A stretch of DNA of 64,000 bases from Rhodobacteraceae bacterium EL129 (lineage in GTDB: Bacteria; Pseudomonadota; Alphaproteobacteria; Rhodobacterales; Rhodobacteraceae), in contig ONZJ01000002.1 of assembly GCA_900313005.1 (NCBI GenBank), forward strand, positions 851,001-915,000. The letters run 5' to 3'. Under the pieces are notes generated by a model. It ran no database searches, was not told the DNA's origin, and saw nothing but the letters and a program-made list of their open reading frames with translations. This document shows positions 8,988 to 18,506 of the stretch, piece by piece. The translations under genes were made by a program, and so were the position numbers. Each line of letters begins with the position of its first letter. Position 1 is the first letter of the stretch.

Positions 8988-10070
8988 ATGCGTGGCCTGA
9001 CGTGGGCCCGTGACCTGCTGAACCTGTTCAGCCCCGGCAAACGGCGTGCGCGGCGCGGCTTTGCCGGTGCGCGCGGGCAGGTGGATCATGTGATCATTCT
9101 GGATGGCACCATGTCCACGCTGGAACCGGGCTGCGAAAGCAATGCAGGGCTGGCCTATAAGGTTCTGGCCGTACATGGGAACTCGAACCAATCTCTGTTT
9201 TACGAGGCCGGCTTGCAGTGGCAGGACTGGCGCGCCACCGGTGATGTGATGATGGGGCGCGGGATCAACCGCCAAATCCGCCGGGCCTATGGCTATCTGG
9301 CCAGTCGCTATCATCCGGGGGACCGGATTTACCTGATGGGCTATTCGCGCGGGGCGTTTGCGGTCCGATCTTTGGCCGGGGTCATTGACCAAATTGGCCT
9401 GCTACAGGCGGATCATGCAACCCAGCGCAATATCACAACCGCCTACCGCCACTATCAATGTAATGCCAAAGGGCAGGCGGCCCAGGCGTTTCGTGCCGCC
9501 TATTGTCATGCCGAGACCCCGATCGAGATGGTCGGTGTTTGGGACACGGTCAAAGCGCTGGGCCTGCGATTGCCGCTTTTGTGGCGGTGGAGCGAGCGCC
9601 GCCATGCCTTTCACAACCATCAGCTGGGTGCATCGGTGCGCCGGGGATGCCATGCGCTGGCGCTGGATGAAACCCGCGCAGTGTTCGAGCCGGTGATGTG
9701 GGACAGCACTGCGGACACGGACGACCGCATTCAGCAGGTATGGTTTCGCGGAAGCCATGGCGATGTGGGCGGACAACTGAGCGGATTTGAGGCGGCGCGC
9801 CCCCTGGCAAACATTCCCTTGGTCTGGATGCTACAGCAGGCCGAAAGCTGCGGATTGAACTTGCCCGAGGGGTGGGCTGACCTCTTTCCAACCGACGCGG
9901 CGGCACCTTCGGTCGGCACATGGCGCGGCTGGGCGCGGATCTTTTTGTTGCGCAAGGCACGGGTTGTGGGCGCAGACAAATCCGAGCGGCTGCACGGCTC
10001 GGTTGCTGAGGGTTCTGTCCAGGACCCAACTGCAAAGTCACATCTGATGTCCCGTCACCAGACCGGATAA
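8988..10070 (+). CDS. DUF2235 alpha/beta-hydrolase (Tle1-like fold)
   Basis: A 360 aa protein of the DUF2235 family, whose characterised members include the T6SS phospholipase effectors Tle1. Visible are the leading ILDGT motif (residues 37-41), the nucleophile elbow GYSRGA (118-123, S120), VGVWDTVKALG with a probable catalytic Asp, and FRGSHGDVGG with the catalytic His. There is no signal peptide and no T6SS gene nearby, so a cytosolic lipase or esterase is as likely as an effector. Many Rhodobacteraceae carry such a stand-alone copy. The start is uncertain because the upstream ribosome site is weak. Confidence 0.78.
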   Translation: MRGLTWARDLLNLFSPGKRRARRGFAGARGQVDHVIILDGTMSTLEPGCESNAGLAYKVLAVHGNSNQSLFYEAGLQWQDWRATGDVMMGRGINRQIRRAYGYLASRYHPGDRIYLMGYSRGAFAVRSLAGVIDQIGLLQADHATQRNITTAYRHYQCNAKGQAAQAFRAAYCHAETPIEMVGVWDTVKALGLRLPLLWRWSERRHAFHNHQLGASVRRGCHALALDETRAVFEPVMWDSTADTDDRIQQVWFRGSHGDVGGQLSGFEAARPLANIPLVWMLQQAESCGLNLPEGWADLFPTDAAAPSVGTWRGWARIFLLRKARVVGADKSERLHGSVAEGSVQDPTAKSHLMSRHQTG

Positions 10071-10097
10071 AGCGCAGGCCGACGTGACCCTGTGGCC

Positions 10098-10580
10098 CTA
10101 GGCCGTCATGATCAAACAGGTTGTGGAGCCCGTTGCATATAGCTTGCCATCCTCTACGCCGCGGACTTCCCCCACGGCCACCCCGGTCGAGCGCCCCGCA
10201 TGCTGGGCCGTTCCGATAGCATGAACCGTCATGCCCAACGGGAGGGCGCGGGTGATATTCACCTTATATTCTAACGTGGTATAAACCGATCCCTTGGGGA
10301 CCTTGGTCATCACGGCGCAGGCCATGCAACTGTCCAATATGGCGCCGAACCATCCCCCGTGCGTGCCGCGCATCGGGTTGGTGACGTGAAATTCCGGGGT
10401 GCCTTCAAAGACCACACGGCCGTCTTGCGCCTCAATCGGCCAAAACCCCATGGTGCGTCCGATAGGCGGGCCGGCCAGTGTGCCGTTGACCACATCCTGC
10501 ATGAACTCTAGCCCCGACCGCGAGGTCAGATCATGGCGGTCCGCCAGGTCTTGCAAATCCGTGGCGATGCGGCGGGTCAT
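10098..10580 (-). CDS. PaaI-family hotdog thioesterase
   Basis: A 160 aa hotdog-fold acyl-CoA thioesterase of the PaaI/YbgC type. The hallmark is TNPMRGTHGGWFGAILDSCMACAV, where HGG and the following Asp form the active site, then VYTTLEYKVNITRAL and a G-rich strand. It lies three bases downstream of the lipoprotein gene on the same strand, and the two are probably cotranscribed. The physiological acyl group is unknown. Confidence 0.82.
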   Translation of the reverse strand: MTRRIATDLQDLADRHDLTSRSGLEFMQDVVNGTLAGPPIGRTMGFWPIEAQDGRVVFEGTPEFHVTNPMRGTHGGWFGAILDSCMACAVMTKVPKGSVYTTLEYKVNITRALPLGMTVHAIGTAQHAGRSTGVAVGEVRGVEDGKLYATGSTTCLIMTA

Positions 10581-10583
10581 GGC

Positions 10584-11120
10584 TCAGCTGTCCCCATCGG
10601 TGCGCTCCAGCGCGATCAAGCCCAAAGAACGGGCCGAGGCCAATGACAGGATGCCCGAATCCAACCCCAGTGGCTTTTGATAGCGGCGCACAGCGGCGCG
10701 CGTGCGCCCGTCCATCAGCCCGCTCACCCCACCACGGTACAAGGCCCGCGCCTTCAAAGCGCGCTGCAGCGAGGCGACAAACTCTGGCGTTTGCTCGGCG
10801 GCACACGGGATCTGAAACAAGGTGCCTTCGCGCGGCTGCACAATCTCCTGCCGGGTTTCGGTGCGATAAGCCGCCGGGCTGATCACACTGCCATCACTGC
10901 CCAAGACGGCGGGCTGAATTTCGATTTGTTCTGTGACGGTTTCGACAATGGCCGGGCTGGCGTCCCTGGCCCAGCAACTGCCCTCGGGAGCGCCCGGTGG
11001 GGCGACATTCATCACCTGGCCGGTTTCGGGCGTTGTTTCCAGCGCAGTGGGCGCAGTGCTTTGACAGGCGCCAAGGGCAAGGGCGGCCACAACAGGCCAG
11101 AATTTCACAGACGTAGACAT
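10584..11120 (-). CDS. Peptidoglycan-binding lipoprotein
   Basis: A 178 aa exported protein. The N-terminus is a lipoprotein signal with lipobox LALGAC (Cys19), so it is probably anchored to a membrane. The C-terminal third (FVASLQRALKARALYRGGVSGLMDGRTRAAVRRYQKPLG) is a typical peptidoglycan-binding domain type 1 repeat. The middle region is Cys-containing and not recognised. It sits upstream of the thioesterase gene on the same strand. A structural envelope role is likely; no catalytic domain is visible. Confidence 0.82.
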   Translation of the reverse strand: MSTSVKFWPVVAALALGACQSTAPTALETTPETGQVMNVAPPGAPEGSCWARDASPAIVETVTEQIEIQPAVLGSDGSVISPAAYRTETRQEIVQPREGTLFQIPCAAEQTPEFVASLQRALKARALYRGGVSGLMDGRTRAAVRRYQKPLGLDSGILSLASARSLGLIALERTDGDS

Positions 11121-11328
11121 GCTCGATCAAGCCTCTTCGGGCGATTTTGCCAGCACACTAGCGGGTTTGCCCCCGTCTCTGAAAGCCGGTCGATCACATT
11201 TGGCTGGTGGTCTGGGGCCAAATTGCCACTGTTTGAGGCAAAAATTTGCATAAATTCCTGTCGTTTCCGGTCGTTTCTGGGCCGGGTGGTCGCAATTGGG
11301 GCTGGCGCGTCCTAAATGGCATCGCTAG

Positions 11329-11693
<365 letters not shown>

Positions 11694-11694
<1 letters not shown>

Positions 11695-12518
11695 TGCGCA
11701 CAGGGCTGCTTGTTCTTGCGGCTCTGTTGATCCCTGCGATGGCCGAGGCCTGTCGCACGCCACCACATGCGGCGACAGCATTTGCCAACGCCAGTTTTAC
11801 GGCCTTGCCGGGGTGTGTGGGGCAAGCCTTGCCGGGGTGCCGCGCAAAAGGTTTGACTGGTGCCTGGTTTGAAGCCCCGACCTCTCGCTATGCGCACGGT
11901 GTTCTGGGTGATGCGATTGAGGCAGGCACCCTGCGGGCATACAGCACCGACGCGGCAGCTGACAGTTGTTATGCCAAATCGGTCACCCTCAACCAAGCCC
12001 ATGTTTTTGAAGACATTCACCCGCGCCTTGCCGATCTGGACGGCGATGGCCGGGCCGAGGTGATCACCGTCCGCAGCCACCGTACCAAAGGCGCACAGCT
12101 GGTGATTTACAAAGACGTGCCCGGTGCCCATCAACTGCGTCTTGTTGCCCGCTCGCCTTACATCGGCCGCGCCAACCGCTGGCTGGCCCCCATTGGCGCT
12201 GCTGATTTGGATGGCGATGGCCATATCGAGATTGCCTACATCGACCGCCCGCATCTGGCCAAAACCCTGCGCATCTGGCGCTACAAAGACGGCAAACTGC
12301 GCGAAGTCGCCAGTCAACCCGGCCTCACCAACCACAAAATCGGTTGGGACTATATTCTTGGCGGCATCCGCACCTGCGATACCCCCGAGATCATCACCGC
12401 CAGTTCCGACTGGTCCAGCGTGGTGGCAACGCAGTTTGACGGCGGTGCCCTACAATCCCGTGATGTAGGGCCCTACAAGAACCGCAAAAGCCTTGAAAAC
12501 GCACTTAAGTGCCACTGA
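11694..12518 (+). CDS. Exported FG-GAP/VCBS-like repeat protein
   Basis: A 274 aa secreted or periplasmic protein starting with a signal peptide (MRTGLLVLAALLIPAMAEA). Two aspartate-rich loops, DLDGDGRAEVITV and DLDGDGHIEIAYI, are typical FG-GAP/VCBS calcium-binding repeats of a beta-propeller. The start shares a base with the ferredoxin stop (TGATG), so the two are cotranscribed although they act in different compartments. The molecular function is unknown; a Ca-stabilised binding scaffold is likely. Confidence 0.75.
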
Positions 12519-12625
12519 ATTGCCCGGGTTGGCACGTAAACTATTGCAAGAAAAGGGTGATTGAGAAACACGGAATGAGATATTAACGTCCTCATATCAC
12601 CGCCAAAAGGCGATCGGAAAATCAA

Positions 12626-13990
12626 TTGCTAGCCTTGCTTCTCGCCTCTCTTGGACTTTTGTCTTTAAGTGTTCTGCTGGATGATGATGGCAATGGTGCG
12701 TCGGCGCCACAAGACGATGACACTCCGGAAGAAGAAGGCGAGGACCAAGCCTTCGGCCGGGTCGCCGATGGGAGCGATTTGATTGATGGGCTCGGGACAA
12801 ATAATGATGACGCGTTCACCGTAGGGATTGAACGTGTTGTAGACGAAGAAAATCGCACGTCGTTCTACAGACCGGACAGCGTGCACGCAGGTGCAGGCGA
12901 TGACCTTCTGTATGTTTCGGGAGGCGAGGCTCATGGGGGTGAAGGCAATGACACGCTCACGGGTTTTTTAAACATTGGCATCGAGAATGAGTTCTTTGGC
13001 GAAGAGTTCATTCCCCGCTTCTTTGGCGGGTCTGGGGATGACCTGATCAACATTGGCGGAGCCAGCCATGGGATCGTCGATGCCGGAGAGGGCGATGACA
13101 CGGTAACGTCAGAAAATTTCCTAGCAAATGATTTGGAGGTAACCCTGGGCGAAGGCGAGGATGTCGTGCGCTATTCCGGACATGATGATCCAAGAAACGC
13201 AATTTTGACGCTGCTTGATTTTGATCCCGCGCAAGATGCGATTGAACTGGTGCGGGAATTTGATGCTTCCGGCAATCCGGCAGATTCTTTTGACGGCTAT
13301 GATGTGACCATCACGCCGGGAGAAGAGGGTGCGCCTTCGACGCTATCTATTGCACTACAGATGACCGATCCTGACGTCGAACCTGATGTTTACGAATTTC
13401 TGGTCGAGGGGCTGGACCCGTCTCAGGCCGAGGACATCAACATCTCCATTGTGGAAAATCAGGAAGAGCCTGAAGACACGCGCACTGTGATCGAACCCAC
13501 GCGGGCCGGTAATGATCTGGTGTATGACATCACGTCAGATGATATGCGCATAGAACCCCTCAATTTCGGAAATGCCGAAGACAACCCCTACCGAGATATT
13601 GACCGGCTCGTGCTGAACGTCGGAGAGGATGTCTCAAGCCAGTATTATGCAGAGGATTTTCACAGCTATTCGGGCTCTGATAGCGGGGCGAATGGCACGA
13701 CCAGCTTTGGGCTGATGATTATCCAAGGTCCCGGTGATCTGGACGTCGGCGGGCCTTTGGTCGGCTATTCGATACTCAACGATGACAGTACGTATCTTTC
13801 AACAGACGGTTTTCCTGATCAAACACTTAGCTTTGTCACGCCGACAGTCCTTGCTCCGTTTGAACTTGTGGCCCATTTCCGGCTGGGTGGCATCAACCAC
13901 GACTTCGGCGCACCGGATGATGGGGCAAGTACCGTGCGGGAGGTTGAGGTTGTGATCAACTATCTGGGGGCCGGGGCAACGCCCGCCTGA
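12626..13990 (+). CDS. RTX-like calcium-binding protein with N-terminal membrane segment
   Basis: A 454 aa very acidic protein. It opens with a hydrophobic segment (LALLLASLGLLSLSVLL) and then DDDGNG. GGEGNDTLTG, GGSGDDLINIGG and AGEGDDTV are RTX nonapeptide-like calcium loops between about residues 90 and 160. A hemolysin-type C-terminal structure with beta-rich, stop-free sequence follows. No start ATG exists; the TTG at 12626 is the first start codon in an open frame that begins at 12587, so the start is uncertain. The protein is probably tethered or type I secreted, although no secretion genes are adjacent. Function unknown. Confidence 0.65.
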   Translation: MLALLLASLGLLSLSVLLDDDGNGASAPQDDDTPEEEGEDQAFGRVADGSDLIDGLGTNNDDAFTVGIERVVDEENRTSFYRPDSVHAGAGDDLLYVSGGEAHGGEGNDTLTGFLNIGIENEFFGEEFIPRFFGGSGDDLINIGGASHGIVDAGEGDDTVTSENFLANDLEVTLGEGEDVVRYSGHDDPRNAILTLLDFDPAQDAIELVREFDASGNPADSFDGYDVTITPGEEGAPSTLSIALQMTDPDVEPDVYEFLVEGLDPSQAEDINISIVENQEEPEDTRTVIEPTRAGNDLVYDITSDDMRIEPLNFGNAEDNPYRDIDRLVLNVGEDVSSQYYAEDFHSYSGSDSGANGTTSFGLMIIQGPGDLDVGGPLVGYSILNDDSTYLSTDGFPDQTLSFVTPTVLAPFELVAHFRLGGINHDFGAPDDGASTVREVEVVINYLGAGATPA

Positions 13991-14002
13991 CCGGTCGCGG
14001 GG

Positions 14003-15265
14003 CTACAACGCCCGCCAGCCAATATCGCGGCGATAAAACCCTTGCGGCCAGTCGATCTGATCAATCATCGCATACGCCCGGTCGCGCGCTTCTTGCAGGG
14101 AGGCCCCCCGCGCGGTCACGTTCAGCACGCGCCCTCCAACGGCGGTGGTTTTCCCGTCCACGGCCTTGGTGCCTGCGTGAAAGACCATGTGGAAACTGTC
14201 TTCGGGGCATTGATCCAAGCCTTTGATCACGCTGCCTTTCTCGTAAGATCCCGGATAGCCATCTGCGGCCATCACTACGGTGATGGCATGGTCATCGGCC
14301 CAGTTCACCTGGGCCTCGGCAAGACGTCCGTCCGCGGCGGCGTGCATCAGATCCATCGCCTGTGCGCCCAGACGCATCATCAGCACCTGGCACTCAGGGT
14401 CGCCAAAGCGCACGTTATATTCCACCAGACGCGGCTGGTCGTCCTTGATCATCAACCCGACATAGAGAATGCCCTGATAGGGCGTCCCGCGCCGGGCCAT
14501 TTCACGCAAAGTCGGCTGTACGATCTCGGCCAGCGCCTTGTTGGCAATCGCGTCCGTCAGCACCGGGGCTGGGGAATAGGCCCCCATGCCACCCGTGTTG
14601 GGGCCTGCGTCGCCTTCGCCTACACGCTTGTGGTCTTGGGCTGTGCCCATCGGCAGGGCCACCTCGCCGTCACACAGCACAAAGAATGAGGCTTCTTCGC
14701 CTTCCATGAACTCCTCGACGACCACCTCAGCGCCCGCGCCGCCAAAGGCACCGCCGAACATGTCGTCCAGTGCCTCCACCGCCTCAGACAAGGTCATGGC
14801 GACGATCACGCCTTTGCCTGCGGCCAGACCGTCGGCCTTAATCACGATCGGCGCGCCTTGCGCCTCGACATAGGCTTTGGCCGCCGCGTGATCGGTGAAA
14901 TGCCCATAGGCCGCGGTGGGCGCACCTGCCGCATCGCAAATCTCTTTGGTAAAGCTCTTTGAGGCCTCCAGCCGCGCGGCCCCTTCCGAGGGGCCAAAGA
15001 CCAGCAGCCCCGCATCACGCAAACGGTCTGCGACGCCTTTCGCCAAAGGCGCTTCGGGGCCAACGATGACAAAATCAATCGCTTGGGCTTCGCAGAAGGT
15101 GGCCACCACCGCCCCGTCCTCGATATCCAGTGCTGCGCATTCCGCAATCTGCGCGATCCCGGCATTGCCCGGGGCCACAATCAGCTTGTCACATTTGGGG
15201 TTTTGCATCACCGCCCAAGCCAGAGCATGTTCACGCCCGCCACTTCCGAGGATCAGGATATTCAT
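14003..15265 (-). CDS. purD: Phosphoribosylamine-glycine ligase
   Basis: GAR synthetase (420 aa), the second step of de novo purine synthesis, joining glycine to 5-phosphoribosylamine with ATP. The N-terminus MNILILGSGGREHALAWA is diagnostic, as are the ATP-grasp elements IVIKADGLAAGKGV, AQDHKRVGEGDAGPNTGGMGAYSP and VEYNVRFGDPECQ. The length matches the family. It is divergent from xseA; the two starts are only 74 bases apart and share a promoter region. Confidence 0.97.
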   Translation of the reverse strand: MNILILGSGGREHALAWAVMQNPKCDKLIVAPGNAGIAQIAECAALDIEDGAVVATFCEAQAIDFVIVGPEAPLAKGVADRLRDAGLLVFGPSEGAARLEASKSFTKEICDAAGAPTAAYGHFTDHAAAKAYVEAQGAPIVIKADGLAAGKGVIVAMTLSEAVEALDDMFGGAFGGAGAEVVVEEFMEGEEASFFVLCDGEVALPMGTAQDHKRVGEGDAGPNTGGMGAYSPAPVLTDAIANKALAEIVQPTLREMARRGTPYQGILYVGLMIKDDQPRLVEYNVRFGDPECQVLMMRLGAQAMDLMHAAADGRLAEAQVNWADDHAITVVMAADGYPGSYEKGSVIKGLDQCPEDSFHMVFHAGTKAVDGKTTAVGGRVLNVTARGASLQEARDRAYAMIDQIDWPQGFYRRDIGWRAL

Positions 15266-15339
15266 AAGGGTGGTTCTCCCGCTTGGCCTTCTTGCCCCGG
15301 CGTTCTAAGCTGCGCCAACCTCAGACACAAGGTACCGCA

Positions 15340-16830
15340 ATGTCCGACCTGATTGATGACCCTCAACCCGGAAGCAACACGCCTGAATTCTCGGTGGCCG
15401 AGATTGCCGGCGCTGTCAAAAAGCTGGTCGAGGGCGAGCTGGGCTGGGTGCGCATTCGCGGTGAGGTGGGGCGTGTGGTCCTGGCCCGGTCGGGGCATCT
15501 TTACTTTGACCTCAAGGACGATCGCAACGTGCTGTCCTGCATGACGTGGAAAGGGCAGGTGCCCGGTCTGGGGATCATGCCCGAAGAAGGGATGGAGGTC
15601 GTCGCCGAAGGGCGCATGACCGCTTCGGGTTTCCAGTCGAAATTCGCGTTGAACGCCCAACATATCGCAGTGGCAGGCGAAGGCGCATTGATGGCGCTTC
15701 TGGAAAAGCGCAAGAAACAGCTCGCAAGCGAAGGGTTGTTTGGCGAAGATCGCAAGCAACAGCTGCCCTATTTGCCCGACATCATCGGTGTTGTCACCTC
15801 TCCGCAAGGGGCGGTGATCCGCGACATCCTGCACCGTCTGCGCGACCGATTCCCGCGCAAGGTGCTGATCTGGCCTGTGGCCGTGCAGGGCGAAAACTGC
15901 GCCCCCGAGGTGGCCCGTGCCATTGCGGGCTTCAACGCCCTGACCCCCGGTGGTGCGCTGCCCCGTCCTGATCTGCTGATCGTCGCGCGTGGGGGGGGCT
16001 CCATCGAGGATCTCTGGGGCTTTAACGAAGAATCTGTCGTGCGTGCCGCGGCCGCTTCGGACATCCCTCTGATCTCGGCGGTGGGGCATGAAACTGACAC
16101 CACGCTGATCGACTACGCCTCGGACAAACGGGCCCCCACGCCAACGGCGGCGGCTGAGCTGGCCGTGCCGGTGCGGCTGGAGTTGATGGCGTGGCTCGAC
16201 GGGCAAGATGCTCGGCTGACCCAATCCCTGACTTCGGGTATCCGCACCCGTGGCCAGCGTTTGCACGATCTGTCGCGCGCCTTGCCTCGGGTTGAGACCT
16301 TGACTGAGGGTCCGGCGCAGCGGCTCGATGCCCTGGGGGACCGGCTGCCTGCCGCGTTGACAAAGTCAGTGCAGACCCGTCGCGTTGCCTTGTCCGAGGT
16401 CTCTGGCGCGCTGCGTCCAAGCCAAATCACCCGGATGTTCAGCAACGCCAAGCAACGGCTCGAAAGCACATCCGCCCGCCTGAACCTGAATGCGCTCCAG
16501 ACCCGCATGAGCAATCAACGAACGGACTATGACCGTCAGGCACAACGGCTGTCTGATGCGGGGGTACGGCAGATGAAGACCTTGGTGGACCAGGTAAAAA
16601 ATCTGGATCGCCTCATGCAAACAGTGGGTTACGAGGCAACGCTGAAGCGTGGTTTTGCCGTTGTGCGCGACGGCGAGACGGTTGTTTCTACCACCAAGGC
16701 CGCCAAATCCGCCGGAGCTTTGGAAATCCAATTTGCCGATGGTCGTGTGGCCGTTGGGCCCGGAGCGATCAGCAAACCTGCCAAGAAAAAGCCAGTGCCG
16801 CCAACGCCCGAGCAAGGAGATCTGTTCTAG
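15340..16830 (+). CDS. xseA: Exodeoxyribonuclease VII large subunit
   Basis: The 496 aa large subunit of ExoVII, a single-strand DNA exonuclease acting in mismatch repair. An N-terminal OB fold (EFSVAEIAGAVKKLVEGELGWVRIRGEV) is followed by the catalytic core (GVVTSPQGAVIRDILHRL, DLLIVARGGGSIEDLWGFNEE, PLISAVGHETDTTLIDY) and a coiled-coil region ending in the GFAVVRDG segment. I chose the ATG at 15340 because MSDLxDD begins homologues; an upstream in-frame reading adds a non-conserved leader overlapping the purD promoter. XseB is not in the window. Confidence 0.95.
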   Translation: MSDLIDDPQPGSNTPEFSVAEIAGAVKKLVEGELGWVRIRGEVGRVVLARSGHLYFDLKDDRNVLSCMTWKGQVPGLGIMPEEGMEVVAEGRMTASGFQSKFALNAQHIAVAGEGALMALLEKRKKQLASEGLFGEDRKQQLPYLPDIIGVVTSPQGAVIRDILHRLRDRFPRKVLIWPVAVQGENCAPEVARAIAGFNALTPGGALPRPDLLIVARGGGSIEDLWGFNEESVVRAAAASDIPLISAVGHETDTTLIDYASDKRAPTPTAAAELAVPVRLELMAWLDGQDARLTQSLTSGIRTRGQRLHDLSRALPRVETLTEGPAQRLDALGDRLPAALTKSVQTRRVALSEVSGALRPSQITRMFSNAKQRLESTSARLNLNALQTRMSNQRTDYDRQAQRLSDAGVRQMKTLVDQVKNLDRLMQTVGYEATLKRGFAVVRDGETVVSTTKAAKSAGALEIQFADGRVAVGPGAISKPAKKKPVPPTPEQGDLF

Positions 16831-16857
16831 AACCATAAGGCCGATGTGACGCTGCGC

Positions 16858-17253
16858 TTAAACGCCCACCTCTGGCCCCAAACACTGTAGGGGCTCTGCC
16901 GTGCGTTCGACCTCGAAAAGCTGCAACGCATTCGGGTCATTTTCAAACTGCGCCGATAATCCGCCCGAGGGGCTTTTCTCAAAGGTCCAGCACTGCACTT
17001 CGTCCAAGGCTTCATACTCAAAGCAGATCAATTCGCCGCGCTGATACCAGGTGCCATTCTGGCAACGCCCGTCCAGAAAAGTCCATATAACTCTGCGGTT
17101 TGAAAGGTATTCTTCAGCTCCGTAAGCGCGCCCGTCTACGCCATAGTAGAAGGTGCGGCCCTGGGTGTAGCTGTCGAACTCTTCGGCGCTCATGGGGGCG
17201 GCCGAAAGCGGTGCGGCGATGCTTAACATCAAAAGGATCAAGAGAGTACGCAT
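16858..17253 (-). CDS. Small exported protein of unknown function
   Basis: A 131 aa protein with a clear signal peptide (MRTLLILLMLSIAAPLSAAP) and four Cys in the mature part (CQNG, CFEY, CWTF, CLG), suggesting disulfides in the periplasm. The mature domain begins with EEFDSYTQGRTFYYGVDGRAYGAEEYL, which resembles a small conserved Rhodobacteraceae family, but I cannot name it. It is convergent with xseA and lies downstream of the AlkB-like gene on the same strand, 43 bases away. Confidence 0.7.
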   Translation of the reverse strand: MRTLLILLMLSIAAPLSAAPMSAEEFDSYTQGRTFYYGVDGRAYGAEEYLSNRRVIWTFLDGRCQNGTWYQRGELICFEYEALDEVQCWTFEKSPSGGLSAQFENDPNALQLFEVERTAEPLQCLGPEVGV

Positions 17254-17295
17254 GCGCGAAACTGTGACAAATCCTGCCGCGCATGACCACCCGTT

Positions 17296-18354
17296 TTAAT
17301 CGATTGGCGGATTTTCGCGGGGCTGCCATTTGGCACAAAGCGGATCCATGATTTTGCGCCACAAGGGAGGGACTAGGGCCACCACCGCCATGACCGGCAG
17401 GGCGTGCGGCAGACAGGGCATGTGCTCCGGGGTCAGTTGCAACCCGGGGAAGTCCCGCGCAGGGGTGACGTGATGGTCCGAATGGCGCGGGGCATTCAGG
17501 GTCATGGCCGAGCTGGCCCAATGCGGTGCGTTCCATGAATGCTGCGGGCCCACGGGTTCCAATGCGCCATCCGGGGTGTGACGTCGGCGCAGGCCATAAT
17601 GCTGCACATAGTCCGAGAGCAATATCTGCACCTGTGCATAGGTTCCGATAAAGACGAGTGCAGCCACAGCGCGCCAGCCACCCATCCCCGCGCATAGGGC
17701 AATCAACACAGCGGCTCCTCCGCAATAAAGCAGATAAGGATGCCTGATATCAAAGCCCTGCCGTCCGTTCCTCAGGTGATTTTCGGCGTGTAACCCGGCG
17801 CGAAACCCACCCAACCAGGCGCGCGCCATAAAGCGATAGATCCCTTCGCCCCAACGGGCCGAGTTCGGATCGGCCTTTGATCCCACATGCACATGATGCA
17901 CCCTCAGATGAGCGCTGGCATGGTGGCCAAACAGGATCGACGTGTAGATCAAGCGCCCCATCAGGCGCAGTCTGCGACCGGGACGGTGGATCAGCTCATG
18001 CGCCACGGGATGCGAAATTTGCCCCATGATCAAGGCGGCGGCCACTGCGATGAGGCATGCCTCTGTTCGCCCCAGCGTGTCATTGCCTGCAATAGCCCAA
18101 ATGCTAAGGGCCAAGGTGGCGAAATGGGCCAGCGCCAAGATCACCAGCAACCGGTCCGAGCCGGGAAACTCTGCTTCAGGATCCGCATTGGCCAGCGCCA
18201 CCGGCACCCAGCGATCCAGCAGAAAAACCAAAACCGTGATCAGCCCCACCGCCATCCACGCGAAAGGGTTGCCCCAGATGGCAGCCATCGTCAGCACAAG
18301 GAACGGGCTGAGAGTGGCGATTGAAAACAATGGCATTTGCGTGGGGTCTTTCAT
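17296..18354 (-). CDS. alkB: AlkB-like alkane 1-monooxygenase (membrane diiron)
   Basis: A 352 aa integral-membrane non-heme diiron hydroxylase of the AlkB/fatty-acid desaturase superfamily. Hydrophobic helices surround the His boxes: HELIH (119-123), HHASAHLRVHH (144-154), the QHYGL segment, and HSDHH near the C-terminus. These match the AlkB box pattern, not acyl-lipid desaturases. The start is taken at 18354 (MKDPTQMPLF); an in-frame upstream GTG/TTG reading adds 20 polar residues. AlkB needs rubredoxin and rubredoxin reductase for electrons; neither is adjacent, but an NADH-flavin iron-sulfur protein diverges from it. Terminal alkane hydroxylation is likely, fatty-acid hydroxylation possible. 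Confidence 0.86.
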   Translation of the reverse strand: MKDPTQMPLFSIATLSPFLVLTMAAIWGNPFAWMAVGLITVLVFLLDRWVPVALANADPEAEFPGSDRLLVILALAHFATLALSIWAIAGNDTLGRTEACLIAVAAALIMGQISHPVAHELIHRPGRRLRLMGRLIYTSILFGHHASAHLRVHHVHVGSKADPNSARWGEGIYRFMARAWLGGFRAGLHAENHLRNGRQGFDIRHPYLLYCGGAAVLIALCAGMGGWRAVAALVFIGTYAQVQILLSDYVQHYGLRRRHTPDGALEPVGPQHSWNAPHWASSAMTLNAPRHSDHHVTPARDFPGLQLTPEHMPCLPHALPVMAVVALVPPLWRKIMDPLCAKWQPRENPPID

Positions 18355-18506
18355 CCATCCGTCGGGCCGATTGCCCACCGGGCGCACGATAGGCTGAAAT
18401 TCCTGCGCCGCCAACGCTTACGGCAAGGGTCATGTCGCTTTTGGCCTCGCCATGGGGCGATCAGGGCGATAAACCCCCAAACAGGAATTTTGACAGGGAA
18501 CGTCAC

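Noticed and set aside
8988..10070. Type VI secretion effector island
   Set aside because: DUF2235 alone, without VgrG, Hcp, immunity gene or any T6SS gene nearby; a stand-alone hydrolase is enough.
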